DNA of 64,000 nucleotides from Candidatus Tiddalikarchaeum anstoanum (GTDB taxonomy: Archaea > Nanobdellota > Nanobdellia > Tiddalikarchaeales > Tiddalikarchaeaceae): the NCBI GenBank assembly GCA_902385255.1, contig CABMEV010000010.1, positions 1-64,000 on the forward strand, in the 5' to 3' direction. Under the pieces are notes generated by a model. That model ran no database searches. It was not told the origin of the DNA and saw only the letters and a list, made by a program, of their open reading frames with translations. Position numbers and translations under genes: made by a program. Below, one piece after another: positions 9,653-20,108 of the stretch. Position 1 is the stretch's first letter, and every line of letters starts with the position of its first letter.

Positions 9653-11551
9653 ATGGCTTCTAAAGAAATCATAACCAAGATTAAAAATTTGTTACCTGAA
9701 GAGGCGCGAATATCAGACGTTGCTTTCGAGGGGGCAAATATTGTACTGTACTCTAAGAACAAAGCATTCGTACTTAACAGTAAAGAACTTCTTGGACAAA
9801 TAGTGAATGAAATTAAAAAAAGGGTCGAGATAAGGCCTGACGAGTCTCTCCTCGAACCTCAGGAATTCACTGAAAAGTTCATAAGGGAAAACGTTCCGGC
9901 TGATGCTGAAATTGGAGACGTATGGTTTGATGAAAAACGAAGCCTCGTAATAATAGAAGCAGGGAAGCCCGGCTCTGTCATTGGAAAAGAAGGGGAAACA
10001 ATACAGCTTATAAAAACTAAAACAAGCTGGGTTCCGCTCATTCGAAGAAAACCAGTTATCAAATCAGACCTTATCAGGAATATCAGATTAACTCTTTACA
10101 AGAATTCAAATTTCAGAAGAAAGTTCCTGCAAAAGATAGGCGAGAAAATTTACAATCCTTGGGAGAGAACCAACAAGTACTGGGTTAGGGTAAGCTGCCT
10201 TGGAGGATTTAGGGAAGTTGGAAGAAGCTGCGTATTACTGCAGACGTCAAATTCTCAGGTTATGCTTGACTGCGGAATAAACGTTGCAAGCGACGACTCA
10301 GCATTCCCGCAGCTTGAAGCTCCGGAATTCGATCCAAAAAGACTTGATGCGGTAATAGTAACCCATGCACACTTAGACCACTGCGGATTCGTGCCATACT
10401 TATTCAAATGCGGCTATGAAGGTCCAGTATACTGCAGCGAACCTACAAGGGATGTGATGACTCTTCTTCAGCTTGATTATATTGACATATCAGAAAAGGA
10501 AAACAAGAAAATGTTATACACAAGCAAAGAGGTGAAGGATATGGTCAATCATACAATATGCTTGAATCCTAATGAGGTAACTGATATCACACCTGATGTC
10601 AGGATAACACTATTAAACGCCGGGCATATTCTTGGAAGCAGCCTTGCACACTTAAACATAGGAAATGGTTATCACAACTTATTATACACAGGTGACTTGA
10701 AGTTTGCACAGACTCAGACCCTCGAACCTGCAGTCTCAAAATTCCAAAGAGTTGAAACGCTGATAATGGAAGGAACTTACGGCGGGGCGCAGAATATTCA
10801 GCCAGGGATAGAAGAGAGCGAAGCATTCCTAGTAAAGATAGTGAAAGAAACAGTCCTTAGACGAGGAAAGGTCTTAATACCTGTTCTTGGAGTTGGAAGG
10901 GCCCAGGAAGTCATGGTAATGGTTGAGGAATTAGTGAGGAAAAAAGAGATTCCGGCAGTGCCTGTAATAGTTGATGGAATAGTATGGGATATTACTGCAA
11001 TATACACAACTTACCCTGAATACTTCAACAAGAATATTAGAAACTTAATATTCCAAGAGGGGCATAACCCGTTCCTTAATACATTATTCAAACAGCCAGT
11101 GAACCAGAAAGAGAGGTTAAAAATAATGGAAGAAGAAGGTCCATGCGTAATACTAGCAACAAGCGGCATGTTAACAGGCGGACCCAGCATGTTTTATTTC
11201 GAAAGAATGGCTGATAATCCAAGGAACAGCTTGATATTCGTAAGCTACCAGGGTAAAGGAAGTCTTGGAAGAATATTACAAAGAGGAGACAAGGAGATAA
11301 CAATAGACACGCAGGAAGGCAGGCGTTTATTAAAGGTAAATCTGGAAGTTTACACAATTGAAGGGTTAAGCGGCCACAGCGACAGATTACAGCTCATGAA
11401 TTTCGTTAAATATATGTCTCCAAAACCTAAAAAAATCATAATAAACCATGGAGAAGTGAGCAACTGCTTGGACCTTGCGAGCAGTATTTATAAAAAATTT
11501 GGAATAGAGACTACTGCACCCAAGAATCTTGAAGTTGTAAGGATAGGATAA
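9653..11551 (+). CDS. aCPSF1-type KH / metallo-beta-lactamase / beta-CASP ribonuclease
   Basis: 632 aa; HAHLDHCGF, KH segment GKPGSVIGKEGETIQLI, GMLTGGPSMFYFERMADNPRNSLIFVSYQ. Confidence 0.95.
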   Translation: MASKEIITKIKNLLPEEARISDVAFEGANIVLYSKNKAFVLNSKELLGQIVNEIKKRVEIRPDESLLEPQEFTEKFIRENVPADAEIGDVWFDEKRSLVIIEAGKPGSVIGKEGETIQLIKTKTSWVPLIRRKPVIKSDLIRNIRLTLYKNSNFRRKFLQKIGEKIYNPWERTNKYWVRVSCLGGFREVGRSCVLLQTSNSQVMLDCGINVASDDSAFPQLEAPEFDPKRLDAVIVTHAHLDHCGFVPYLFKCGYEGPVYCSEPTRDVMTLLQLDYIDISEKENKKMLYTSKEVKDMVNHTICLNPNEVTDITPDVRITLLNAGHILGSSLAHLNIGNGYHNLLYTGDLKFAQTQTLEPAVSKFQRVETLIMEGTYGGAQNIQPGIEESEAFLVKIVKETVLRRGKVLIPVLGVGRAQEVMVMVEELVRKKEIPAVPVIVDGIVWDITAIYTTYPEYFNKNIRNLIFQEGHNPFLNTLFKQPVNQKERLKIMEEEGPCVILATSGMLTGGPSMFYFERMADNPRNSLIFVSYQGKGSLGRILQRGDKEITIDTQEGRRLLKVNLEVYTIEGLSGHSDRLQLMNFVKYMSPKPKKIIINHGEVSNCLDLASSIYKKFGIETTAPKNLEVVRIG

Positions 11552-11587
11552 ACTTTTATTAATTGAAGAAGAATAAGGTAATTAATT

Positions 11588-12094
11588 ATGGTTACTGAAA
11601 TTAGAAGCATTACCAGGATACAATTAAACCCCAAGCCTTTTTTGGTAAATATCAAGGAATTAGCAGATAAGATACATGAACTTATGCAGAATTTAAATTA
11701 TGATACTGATGAAGAGTCTCACAAGTTTGAGCAGGGAGCCACGCCCGAAGAGGTTAAGGATTTAGAAATCAGGATAAGCGGGTATAAAGCGATTGATAAT
11801 TATTCAAAATTCAAGATAGAGACATCCATTGTAATGGTCAGGGGGAAAAAGGAAAAAATAAAAGTAGGCAATAAGACCAAGGATGTTTTCAGGGGCGACG
11901 GGAAGATAACCATACTGCCTGTACTAATACTTGATTATGATAATAAATGGGAGAAAGACCCGTATCTGCATTTCTTAAAAAATATTTATGAACGATTCTT
12001 ATACTTTTCAACAAGGAAAGCTTTAGCTGCAAAATTATTTGCGGAAGCAACCAGTGTGAAAGATGACATTAAGGATTTTTTAAATATGGAGTAG
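11588..12094 (+). CDS. Hypothetical protein (paralog of next gene)
   Basis: 168 aa; shared LxxDYDxKWExxPxLxFxK...F with 12105..12605. Confidence 0.8.
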   Translation: MVTEIRSITRIQLNPKPFLVNIKELADKIHELMQNLNYDTDEESHKFEQGATPEEVKDLEIRISGYKAIDNYSKFKIETSIVMVRGKKEKIKVGNKTKDVFRGDGKITILPVLILDYDNKWEKDPYLHFLKNIYERFLYFSTRKALAAKLFAEATSVKDDIKDFLNME

Positions 12095-12104
12095 TGAAAA
12101 AAGT

Positions 12105-12605
12105 ATGCCAAGCGTTTTTATAGTAGGAAAAACAGTCGTTACAGTAAAGAATGTAATGTTTGATTACAAATCTTTTTACAGAATACTGCACAAAACAATC
12201 TCGGACAAAGGGTACTGGATTGAGGAGAAATCTTACACAAACGTTCCAGGAGAGAATAAAAACAGCATGGATTTTTACTGGCTGTGCCAGAAAGACGTTG
12301 ATGATTACAGCAGGTACAGAATAGAGGTCCAGGCAAAGTTTGAAGTTGAAAACGTTACAGCATTAAAGAACAACCAGAAAGCAGAGATGGAAAAAGGGGA
12401 CGGCAGCATACTACTTAGGGCGTCGCTTGTTACGGATTATGATTCGAAATGGGAGGAGAACCCCATACTTAACTTTTTCAAAGTGCTGTTTGAAAATATT
12501 TTCGAGCGCTCAAGCATCTCAAAATACTTAAACGATGTCAAGACTGAAATGTTTGAAGTAGAGAACGAGATGAAGAGCTTTTTTAACATTCAAAGAATGA
12601 TGTGA
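12105..12605 (+). CDS. Hypothetical protein (paralog of preceding gene)
   Basis: 166 aa; VTDYDSKWEENPILNFFKVLFENIF. Confidence 0.8.
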   Translation: MPSVFIVGKTVVTVKNVMFDYKSFYRILHKTISDKGYWIEEKSYTNVPGENKNSMDFYWLCQKDVDDYSRYRIEVQAKFEVENVTALKNNQKAEMEKGDGSILLRASLVTDYDSKWEENPILNFFKVLFENIFERSSISKYLNDVKTEMFEVENEMKSFFNIQRMM

Positions 12606-12618
12606 GAAGATTTTAATT

Positions 12619-14451
12619 ATGAAGCCAAAATTTTATGTTACAACACCGATTTATTATGTAACTGATAAGCCCCATATTGGCAGTGCTTACCCAACTATAG
12701 CTGCAGATATATTGGCAAGGTATAATAAAATAAATGGTTCTGATGTTTTCTTCCTGACTGGCAGCGACGAACACGGTGAAAAACTGCAAATAGCTGCTGA
12801 AAAAAATAATGTGGAACCTCAGAAATTCGTGGATGAAATTTCGCAAAAATTTAAAGTTGCATGGAAAAAATTAAATATTGAATATAACAGGTTTATACGA
12901 ACAAGCGACCCGGACCATATCAAGAAATGCCAGGAATTCTATAAAAAAGTCTACGACAAAGGCGATATTTACAAAGGGACTTATGAAGGACTCCACTGCA
13001 TCCCTTGCGAAGCTTACTGGACTAAAATACAAGCCCCTAATAACATTTGTCCGGACTGTAAAAGGGAGCTTAAATTAATGAAAGAAGAGTCATATTTTTT
13101 CAAACTTGGCAAGTACCAGGATAAGATAATTGAGCATATTAAGAAGAATCCTAATTTTATACAACCTGAAACCAGGCGCAATGAAATATTATCATTCTTA
13201 AAACAGCCTTTGCAGGATTTGAGTATTTCAAGAACAAACATTAAATGGGGAATTCCTGTACCTAACGATCCAAAACACGTATTATACGTGTGGTTTGACG
13301 CATTAATTAATTACTTAACTGCAGTTGATAATGACAAACTAAAAGCATTCTGGCCGCCGAATCTTCACATAGTTGGAAAGGAAATCACTAGGTTTCACTG
13401 CATTACGTGGCCAGGGATGTTATTGGCAGCAGGTTATGAGCTTCCAAAAACAATATTCGGACACGGCTGGTGGACTGCGAACGGCGAGAAGATGAGCAAA
13501 AGCAAGGGCAATGTTTTTGACCCTATTGAGATGGCTGATAAGTACGGCGTTGACGCTTTCAGGTATTTCCTGTTCAGGCAGATGCCTTTTGGAAGCGACG
13601 GCGATTTCAGCGAGGCTGCACTTGTTGAAAGATTGAATAACGAATTAGGCAGCGAGATAGGCAACTTGGTGACTAGGACTATGAAGATGCTCCAGTTATT
13701 TGCTAACAGCTGCGTGCCTAAAAGTAAACCTGATTCTTCTCTGCTTAAGTCTTACAAATTAATACTTTCAGAATACAAAGAGTCAATGGCTAAGTATGAC
13801 TTATTCAATGCATTAAACAAAGTTATGGAGTTTGACCATTTGATGAACAAGTACATCACCAATAATGAGCCTTGGAGTTTGGCAAAGAAGGATAAGGTCA
13901 AACTTGAGGAGGTATTGTTTAATATCTCACAGGCAATTAATGCACTAAGCTGTTTGCTTTACCCTTTCATGCCTGACACCAGCAAAAAGATTGACTCTGC
14001 AATAAACATTGAGAAATCGTATAATGAGGACTTTGGTAATGTTAAGCCGGGAACAAAATTTAATGCACCTATTATATTATTCCAGAAAGTTGAGAAGAAA
14101 GTGAATCATGAAATAGTTGATGAAAAAAAGAAGACTGGTTCTGTTAGTTTTGATGATTTCAAGAAGATTGATATAAGAACGGGTGTTATTAAGCAGGTTG
14201 AAAAATTAACAGACAAGCTTTACAAATTGAAGGTTTTGGCTGACAAGGAGCGAACTATCGTCTCCGGCATCGCCGAGTTTTACACCGACAAGGAGTTACT
14301 GAACAAAAAAATTGTATTAATCACTAATCTTGAGCCTAAGCAGATTAAAGGCGTGTTAAGCGAAGGGATGGTTCTCGCCGCTGAAAAAGACGGCAAAGTG
14401 GTGCTACTTACGACTGATAAGGAAGTCGGGGAAAACGCTGAAGTATTATGA
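12619..14451 (+). CDS. metG: Methionyl-tRNA synthetase with C-terminal tRNA-binding domain
   Basis: 610 aa; TTPIYYVTDKPHIGSAYPT, KMSKSKGN, C-terminal FKKIDIRTGVIKQVEKL. Confidence 0.95.
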   Translation: MKPKFYVTTPIYYVTDKPHIGSAYPTIAADILARYNKINGSDVFFLTGSDEHGEKLQIAAEKNNVEPQKFVDEISQKFKVAWKKLNIEYNRFIRTSDPDHIKKCQEFYKKVYDKGDIYKGTYEGLHCIPCEAYWTKIQAPNNICPDCKRELKLMKEESYFFKLGKYQDKIIEHIKKNPNFIQPETRRNEILSFLKQPLQDLSISRTNIKWGIPVPNDPKHVLYVWFDALINYLTAVDNDKLKAFWPPNLHIVGKEITRFHCITWPGMLLAAGYELPKTIFGHGWWTANGEKMSKSKGNVFDPIEMADKYGVDAFRYFLFRQMPFGSDGDFSEAALVERLNNELGSEIGNLVTRTMKMLQLFANSCVPKSKPDSSLLKSYKLILSEYKESMAKYDLFNALNKVMEFDHLMNKYITNNEPWSLAKKDKVKLEEVLFNISQAINALSCLLYPFMPDTSKKIDSAINIEKSYNEDFGNVKPGTKFNAPIILFQKVEKKVNHEIVDEKKKTGSVSFDDFKKIDIRTGVIKQVEKLTDKLYKLKVLADKERTIVSGIAEFYTDKELLNKKIVLITNLEPKQIKGVLSEGMVLAAEKDGKVVLLTTDKEVGENAEVL

Positions 14452-14978
14452 AATTTCCATTCAAATGGAACGGATATATTATTAGGTCACCTAAGATTAG
14501 CGATGCTAAACTCGCCATGAATTTTATTAATGCTTTTGTTGAAGAAAATGCAGATATTAACATGAACAAGAAAACTTCATTGAAAAATGAAAAAGAATGG
14601 CTTAAATGTATAATTTCTGATTATAAAAAAAGAAAAAGTGTTCAGTTGTTTGCGTTTAATGAAAAAAATATTGTTGGAAGCACAGGAATTAATCTTAAAT
14701 CCTTCAAGCAGAGCCATATTGGAAGTTATGGAATCACTATATCCAAAGGGGAAAGAGGTAAGGGTTTAGGAAAGAAACTAACTGAGTTAATACTCAAACT
14801 GGCTAAAGAGAGATTGAAAGGACTTGAATTAGTCATTCTTGAAGTTTTCAAAAGAAACAAAAAAGCAATTAGTATGTATAAAAAATTCGGTTTTAAAACC
14901 GTTGCAACACTAAAAGGAACTATTAAAAATAAGGGCAAATATTTCGATGAATATATAATGCACTTATGGGTGAAATAA
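14448..14978 (+). CDS. GNAT-family N-acetyltransferase
   Basis: GERGKGLGKKLTELILKLAKE; 4-bp overlap with metG. Confidence 0.88.
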   Translation: MKFPFKWNGYIIRSPKISDAKLAMNFINAFVEENADINMNKKTSLKNEKEWLKCIISDYKKRKSVQLFAFNEKNIVGSTGINLKSFKQSHIGSYGITISKGERGKGLGKKLTELILKLAKERLKGLELVILEVFKRNKKAISMYKKFGFKTVATLKGTIKNKGKYFDEYIMHLWVK

Positions 14979-14984
14979 CATAAA

Positions 14985-15059
14985 TGGGCCCGCCCGGATT
15001 TGAACCGGGGGCCGCTACATTATCAGTGTAGCGCTCCAACCAGGCTGAGCTACGAGCCC
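14985..15059 (-). tRNA. tRNA-Ile (GAT anticodon)
   Basis: Minus strand GGGCTCGTAGCTCAGCCTGGTTGGAGCGCTACACTGATAATGTAGCGGCCCCCGGTTCAAATCCGGGCGGGCCCA; 7-bp acceptor, loop CTGATAA. Confidence 0.95.
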
Positions 15060-15124
15060 ATTATCTAAATAAGAAAATATGGTTAATTTTAGATTTAAAA
15101 AGTTTCCATTTTGCATATAATTGA

Positions 15125-15655
15125 TTATTGAGTATTTTGTATAATATTAAAGCTTGAAGTTAGACTGTTCCATAATGTACCAATCATAGGTCCAATACTG
15201 CCTATCACACTGGTTATTGAAGTAGTATCTATATTCAGGCTGCTCAAAGCCGTACTAGTTAAGGTTTCTGTTAAGGTGCCTAAGCTTCCATAAGAAAATG
15301 AAAATGCAAGACCGCAAACAAAGCATATAATACCTAAAATGAATATTATTAATTCTCTCTGATCTTTAGGTCCGGCTAGCGAGAATAACGGCCCACAAAG
15401 AGCAGTGGTTAATGGAAAAAATGTAAGAATTGTTCTAACTATAGCAGGTATTTTATTCAGTGTCACTGCAAGTTTATCAACAATAGTGAATAAAATAATG
15501 CATGAAATAATGCCAACTATACCAAAAATCCAAACTAATACATATAAAACATTCTGCCACCATAAGTCTGTTGAATTAGTCCAGCTTGCTCCAAAAATCA
15601 TAAGACCAATTGTACCAACAAAAAATAATAACGCGAAAATAGGCTTTGCTATCAT
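15125..15655 (-). CDS. Multi-pass membrane protein, hypothetical
   Basis: 176 aa, about 4 hydrophobic segments. Confidence 0.7.
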   Translation of the reverse strand: MIAKPIFALLFFVGTIGLMIFGASWTNSTDLWWQNVLYVLVWIFGIVGIISCIILFTIVDKLAVTLNKIPAIVRTILTFFPLTTALCGPLFSLAGPKDQRELIIFILGIICFVCGLAFSFSYGSLGTLTETLTSTALSSLNIDTTSITSVIGSIGPMIGTLWNSLTSSFNIIQNTQ

Positions 15656-15709
15656 ATATTAAGAAATATAACTATATAATTTATAAACCTAACTTACTAC
15701 TAATTAAAA

Positions 15710-16474
15710 ATGGACAGTCTTATTTTTCTGGGAACTGGAGGAGGCCGTTTTGTAACCCCTACACAGCTTAGAGCTACAGGAGGAATTGTATACAAAACAG
15801 GAAATCACCAGATTCACATAGACCCAGGACCTGGAGCATTACTTAGATGCAAAGAATGCAAGATAAACCCATTCGACACAGACATAATAATAGTAACACA
15901 CACCCATATCGACCACTCAAACGACTTAAACATAATGGTAGAAGCAGTAACCAAGTCAACAATGGAAAAAAGAGGGACGTTAATTACAGTAAACAGCGTA
16001 CTCGAAGAGAAAGTATTAAGCGAATATCACAGAAAATTACTGGGAAAAATAGCAATACTAAAACCAGGAGAAACATTAGAATTGGAAGGTTTAACAATAG
16101 AAGCAACAAAATGCAAGCACTCTCATGAAGAAGTAATAGGTATAAAATTCAAAACAAAAGATTACACAATATACCTGACTGGCGATACCAAAAATTATCC
16201 AGGATTCGAAAAAAACTTTGAAGGAGCCGACTTAGTCATCGCAAACGCTGCCCTTCCTGCAAGCAGGGAACTCCCCTATCATATGTCAACAAAAGATTTG
16301 ATAGAAACTCTGAAACTCGTAAAGGATAAGCCGGGAAAAGTTGTAATAACACATTTTGGTCATGAAATGATAAACTTAGGACCTGAAGTTGAAGCGGAAA
16401 GAATAGAAAAAGAAACAGGAGTAAAAATAGAAGCTGCAAAAGACGGAATGGTGCTTACTCTACAACACAAATAG
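15710..16474 (+). CDS. Metallo-beta-lactamase-fold hydrolase (RNase Z-like)
   Basis: LGTGGGRF, HTHIDHSND, YLTGDTKNYPG, THFGHE. Confidence 0.88.
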   Translation: MDSLIFLGTGGGRFVTPTQLRATGGIVYKTGNHQIHIDPGPGALLRCKECKINPFDTDIIIVTHTHIDHSNDLNIMVEAVTKSTMEKRGTLITVNSVLEEKVLSEYHRKLLGKIAILKPGETLELEGLTIEATKCKHSHEEVIGIKFKTKDYTIYLTGDTKNYPGFEKNFEGADLVIANAALPASRELPYHMSTKDLIETLKLVKDKPGKVVITHFGHEMINLGPEVEAERIEKETGVKIEAAKDGMVLTLQHK

Positions 16475-17048
16475 CAGAAACAACCCCGGCACTGGTTGTA
16501 ATCATAATAGTATAAGATTCTGTGGACACGAGGGCCGCACCCATAGTGTTTGATATAACAGCTCCCCCAACACCTATAATATTATTAGGCGCAGTGAAAG
16601 CCTTGGAAGCAATAACAGTGGTATCTAAAACTAATTCTAGATTAGAAATAGTATATTCCGCTCCGCCGTTATTCTGGACAGATAAAATAACCTGGTTTGG
16701 AGGAATACAGGAAGCAGTCATGGATAACGGCAAAACTGAGTTGTTCAGTGCAGGAACCAGTAAAGAAGGAATTATTGTACTGGCATAATTGTAAATTATG
16801 AAAGACAAAGTGACTAATATTATCAGAAATAACAAAGGGAAAAACCAGGAAGGTGTTTTTTGCTTCTCTTTAGGAATTGTTAAAATTAAAGGCTCCTCCT
16901 CGCTGGATGGCATATCTTCAAAATGGACGCGAATCTTATAATACATTTCAGGATTTGAAATCTTCAATTTGTTCATGTAATCCTCAAACTCTTTAGGCCT
17001 CTCGCGCCTCATAATCTTTAACTGCACAACTAGCGAAGCAATATCCAT
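16455..17048 (-). CDS. Single-TM hypothetical protein with beta-type ectodomain
   Basis: 197 aa; WFFPLLFLIILVTLSFIIYNYA. Confidence 0.7.
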   Translation of the reverse strand: MDIASLVVQLKIMRRERPKEFEDYMNKLKISNPEMYYKIRVHFEDMPSSEEEPLILTIPKEKQKTPSWFFPLLFLIILVTLSFIIYNYASTIIPSLLVPALNNSVLPLSMTASCIPPNQVILSVQNNGGAEYTISNLELVLDTTVIASKAFTAPNNIIGVGGAVISNTMGAALVSTESYTIMITTSAGVVSAICVVE

Positions 17049-17065
17049 AATTAAATAAAATATTA

Positions 17066-18034
17066 CTACTCGCTTAATAAATAGTTTGTTAAAACATCAA
17101 AACGAGATTTTATAACATTCTCAGAAGGGATAAAAATAACCTCTGCAGCCTTAATCTCGCTGAACTTTGCCCTGGCTTTTTCAGACCAGGATGTGAACGT
17201 AGCAATAGAATTATGGGATGAAATCAGTAAGTGGGTGTATCTTTCCTTGTTTATCTTGGCAAAACCGACAACGTGAGGGTCGTTCTTCAGGTAAGAAAAA
17301 AGCTGCGGAGAAACCCTGCTCTCAATAAGTGTGACAACAAGAAGCCTCCCTGGAGGCGAGAAAAAATTAGGAAAGAAACACGAAGGATTATCTATTATCT
17401 TATTCTTAAACATAAGGTCCAGTCGGTTCTTCACAGTCTTCCTGTGGACCCCTAACTTTTTGCCTATAAAAGAAGTATTGATGGAAACAAAATCACCATT
17501 TAACAGCCTCATAAGAATATTAAATGATAAATCATCCAAAGACTCGCCAATGTAATCCCTCTCATCCTTCTCTTTCAAACGGCGCATTAAATCATTAAAA
17601 TCAACTTTTAAGAAAAACTCAGTGGGAACGTATATGCTCTCACTATCGCCAACTGATGTATCCTGATAAAAAAGTTTGTCCTCCCATACTTTATGCGAAA
17701 CTATATCCTTGAAAAACCCGAAAAATAATAAGTTATAATCAGCCTGCCTGATTTTGAATAATCCTACAATGTTATAATCCTTAACCAGCCTGTTCATGTG
17801 ATTATCATCGACAGGATAATTAACAAAACCGAGAACGAACAATGGATAAGATTTCAAAATATTAGAATAAAAACAGAAAGGAGGCAGAATAATACCCCTA
17901 CTTATCAAGTCATTAATCCTGCTTTGCGCGCTATTTCTATGGCACTTTAATGTCTTACTCAGCTGGTAAAGATTAACAAAGACGCCCTGGCCCGAACAAA
18001 CCAGCTTCAAAATAGACTTATCAAGCGAATCCAT
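17066..18034 (-). CDS. Transcriptional regulator with two winged-helix (Lrp/AsnC-like) units
   Basis: 322 aa; two HTH-like segments (LYQLSKTLKCHRNSAQSRINDLISRGII; TSFIGKKLGVHRKTVKNRLDLMFKNKII). Confidence 0.7.
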   Translation of the reverse strand: MDSLDKSILKLVCSGQGVFVNLYQLSKTLKCHRNSAQSRINDLISRGIILPPFCFYSNILKSYPLFVLGFVNYPVDDNHMNRLVKDYNIVGLFKIRQADYNLLFFGFFKDIVSHKVWEDKLFYQDTSVGDSESIYVPTEFFLKVDFNDLMRRLKEKDERDYIGESLDDLSFNILMRLLNGDFVSINTSFIGKKLGVHRKTVKNRLDLMFKNKIIDNPSCFFPNFFSPPGRLLVVTLIESRVSPQLFSYLKNDPHVVGFAKINKERYTHLLISSHNSIATFTSWSEKARAKFSEIKAAEVIFIPSENVIKSRFDVLTNYLLSE

Positions 18035-18270
18035 CTACCTAAGATATATAGTGACAAAATTAATATATTTAATCCAAAAGAGTATCAAAAATTACTAAAA
18101 ATAGACAAAAACAGACAAAAAATGATAATTTTTGATTTAAATTGTTCTCTTTTTTACATGCAATACCCAGTAATCGTGTAACTATAATTTAAATACTTAA
18201 CCAAACATTATAGTAAATTGTAGAACCAAAATAGAGGTGGTTTAATTACGTATAAAAGGACCCTAAACAC

Positions 18271-18364
18271 CAACCCTGCTTTAACCGAGACGTAAATACT
18301 ACACAAAAAAGATTGGTCAAAAAATACCAAAAAGGTAGAAGTGCTCGCTCCAAAGCAGGGGTTG
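18271..18364. ncRNA. Putative structured RNA (long stem-loop), strand undetermined
   Basis: Arms CAACCCTGCTTT (18271-18282) and AAAGCAGGGGTTG (18352-18364); inner CGAG/CTCG and TACC-AAAAA-GGTA; no ORF; TATA-like boxes nearby. Confidence 0.35.
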
Positions 18365-18491
18365 TGTGTTCCATTTATGTGTATTCTTTATTTTAAAATT
18401 AAATGCAGCTTATACAACAGTCCATTTCGAAATAATATTAAAAATAATTTATAGTTAATTATATAAAAGGGTATAATTACATTTTAGTATA

Positions 18492-19595
18492 ATGACCATA
18501 ACAGGGGAACAAGCATACGAATTGCGCAAAATAATCAAGAAATTAGAAAAAGTCCGCGCACCTGCAACTGAATTAATATCATTATACATACCAAAAGGTT
18601 TCAACATAAATGATGTAAAAACACAGTTAGCAACTGAATTATCATTAAGCTCCAACATAAAAAGCAAACAAACAAGAAAAGCAGTCCTTGATTCTATAGA
18701 AAAAGTAAACAGCGAATTAAAGCAGTATGTACAAACCCCTCCAAAAGGAATAGCAATATTCGCAGGAGACTTCGAACAGCAGCAGAGCAAAGCTAACACA
18801 GACCTGATTGTGATCGACGACCCTCCTGAAGATATAACAACACGTATGTACAGGTGCGACCAGAAATTCATACTGGACCCTATAATAAACATGATAGAGG
18901 CAAAAAACGTGTACGCGTTAATCAGTATGGATAAGACCGAGGCTGCAATAGCCCTGTTAAAGGGCACGTCTGTGAAGGTTATGGCTAAACTAAAAAGCTT
19001 AATACCTGGCAAATTCAGGGCTGGAGGGCAAAGTGCAGTAAGGTTCAGCAGGGTAAGGGAAAACCTCACAAAATACTGGTATGAAGAAATCAGCTTCAAG
19101 GCAAATGAAGTTTTGGACCAAATAAAAGATTTGAAAGGAATAGTGCTTGGAGGACCAAGCCAGGCAAAAGAAGAAATGCTCAAAGAGGAAAAGATGCACA
19201 AGCCCCTTAGGGACAAGATAATTGGTGTAATAGATACCGGATATTCCGGAGAGGATGGCATCAGGGAATTAGTGCAAAAGAGCGAGGACTTATTATCACA
19301 AGAGTTAATATTCAGCGAGAAAAAATTACTCACTGATTTTTTTGGAAGACTTGCAAAAGGTGAAAAAGTAACGTACGGGCTCCAAAAAGTAATAGATGCA
19401 ATACAGATGGGCGCCGTGGAGAAAGTGATATTATCCGAAGGATTGGACGAGAAAACTATAGATGATATAGAAGTATTGGCGCACAAGTACAAAACAGAAG
19501 TAATACTAGTATCCACAAATACTGAAGAAGGGGACCAGTTCAAACTAATAGGCGGCGTCGGCGGACTATTAAGATATGATATAGGCGATTACTAA
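18492..19595 (+). CDS. prf1: Peptide chain release factor aRF1
   Basis: 367 aa; NIKSKQTRKAV and KFRAGGQSAVRFSR. Confidence 0.95.
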   Translation: MTITGEQAYELRKIIKKLEKVRAPATELISLYIPKGFNINDVKTQLATELSLSSNIKSKQTRKAVLDSIEKVNSELKQYVQTPPKGIAIFAGDFEQQQSKANTDLIVIDDPPEDITTRMYRCDQKFILDPIINMIEAKNVYALISMDKTEAAIALLKGTSVKVMAKLKSLIPGKFRAGGQSAVRFSRVRENLTKYWYEEISFKANEVLDQIKDLKGIVLGGPSQAKEEMLKEEKMHKPLRDKIIGVIDTGYSGEDGIRELVQKSEDLLSQELIFSEKKLLTDFFGRLAKGEKVTYGLQKVIDAIQMGAVEKVILSEGLDEKTIDDIEVLAHKYKTEVILVSTNTEEGDQFKLIGGVGGLLRYDIGDY

Positions 19596-19634
19596 CAGGT
19601 TTTTTAAAATAACAATTTATACTTATTTAATATC

Positions 19635-19847
19635 ATGGCTGAATTCTCGCTGAGTGCAATAGAGAGGTTATTAAAAAAATCAGGATGCAAAAGAATCAGT
19701 GTTGAAGCATGCGAAGAGTTGAGGGATATCCTTGAAAAAAAGGCCGTAAACGTTGGGAAAACGGCGTGTAAACTTATGATTCATGCAAAAAGGCGGACAA
19801 TACTTAAAGAAGATATTAAACTGGCAAATGAAACAGAGGAAAAATAG
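19635..19847 (+). CDS. Archaeal histone
   Basis: 70 aa histone fold: FSLSAIERLLKKSGCKRISVEACEELRDILEKKAV...AKRRTILKEDI. Confidence 0.9.
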   Translation: MAEFSLSAIERLLKKSGCKRISVEACEELRDILEKKAVNVGKTACKLMIHAKRRTILKEDIKLANETEEK

Positions 19848-19883
19848 CAATATATTTATATATGATTTTCTAGCTGTTTATCT

Positions 19884-20108
19884 ATGATATACGACAAAGA
19901 AGGTCTGGAGAAAGCAATCTCCTGTTTTGTCCAAAAAAATAGTTTAAGCATAAAATATGACGAAAACAGCTTTAATTCCAGGGATAGTTATATCATAAGC
20001 CAGAATAGTAAAGTAATACTTGAAGTTGCCCTGCCAATTACCGAGCTATTTAATGAAAACGCCTACTGTTCCTGTAATTTATGTCATTACAAAAAACCAG
20101 TTCAGTGA
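19884..20108 (+). CDS. Small hypothetical ORF, possibly 5' part of a frameshifted gene
   Basis: 74 aa; convincing composition up to about LPITELFNEN, Cys-rich tail implausible. Confidence 0.4.
   Translation: MIYDKEGLEKAISCFVQKNSLSIKYDENSFNSRDSYIISQNSKVILEVALPITELFNENAYCSCNLCHYKKPVQ

Noticed and set aside
18060-18130. GACAAAAA-type short direct repeats upstream of the two-HTH regulator
   Set aside because: Short A-rich repeats in AT-rich intergenic DNA; not distinguishable from chance without statistics.
18455-19543. 362-aa minus ORF
   Set aside because: Antisense shadow of aRF1 (18492..19595), with Ser/Phe/Leu-rich composition and no recognisable motif.
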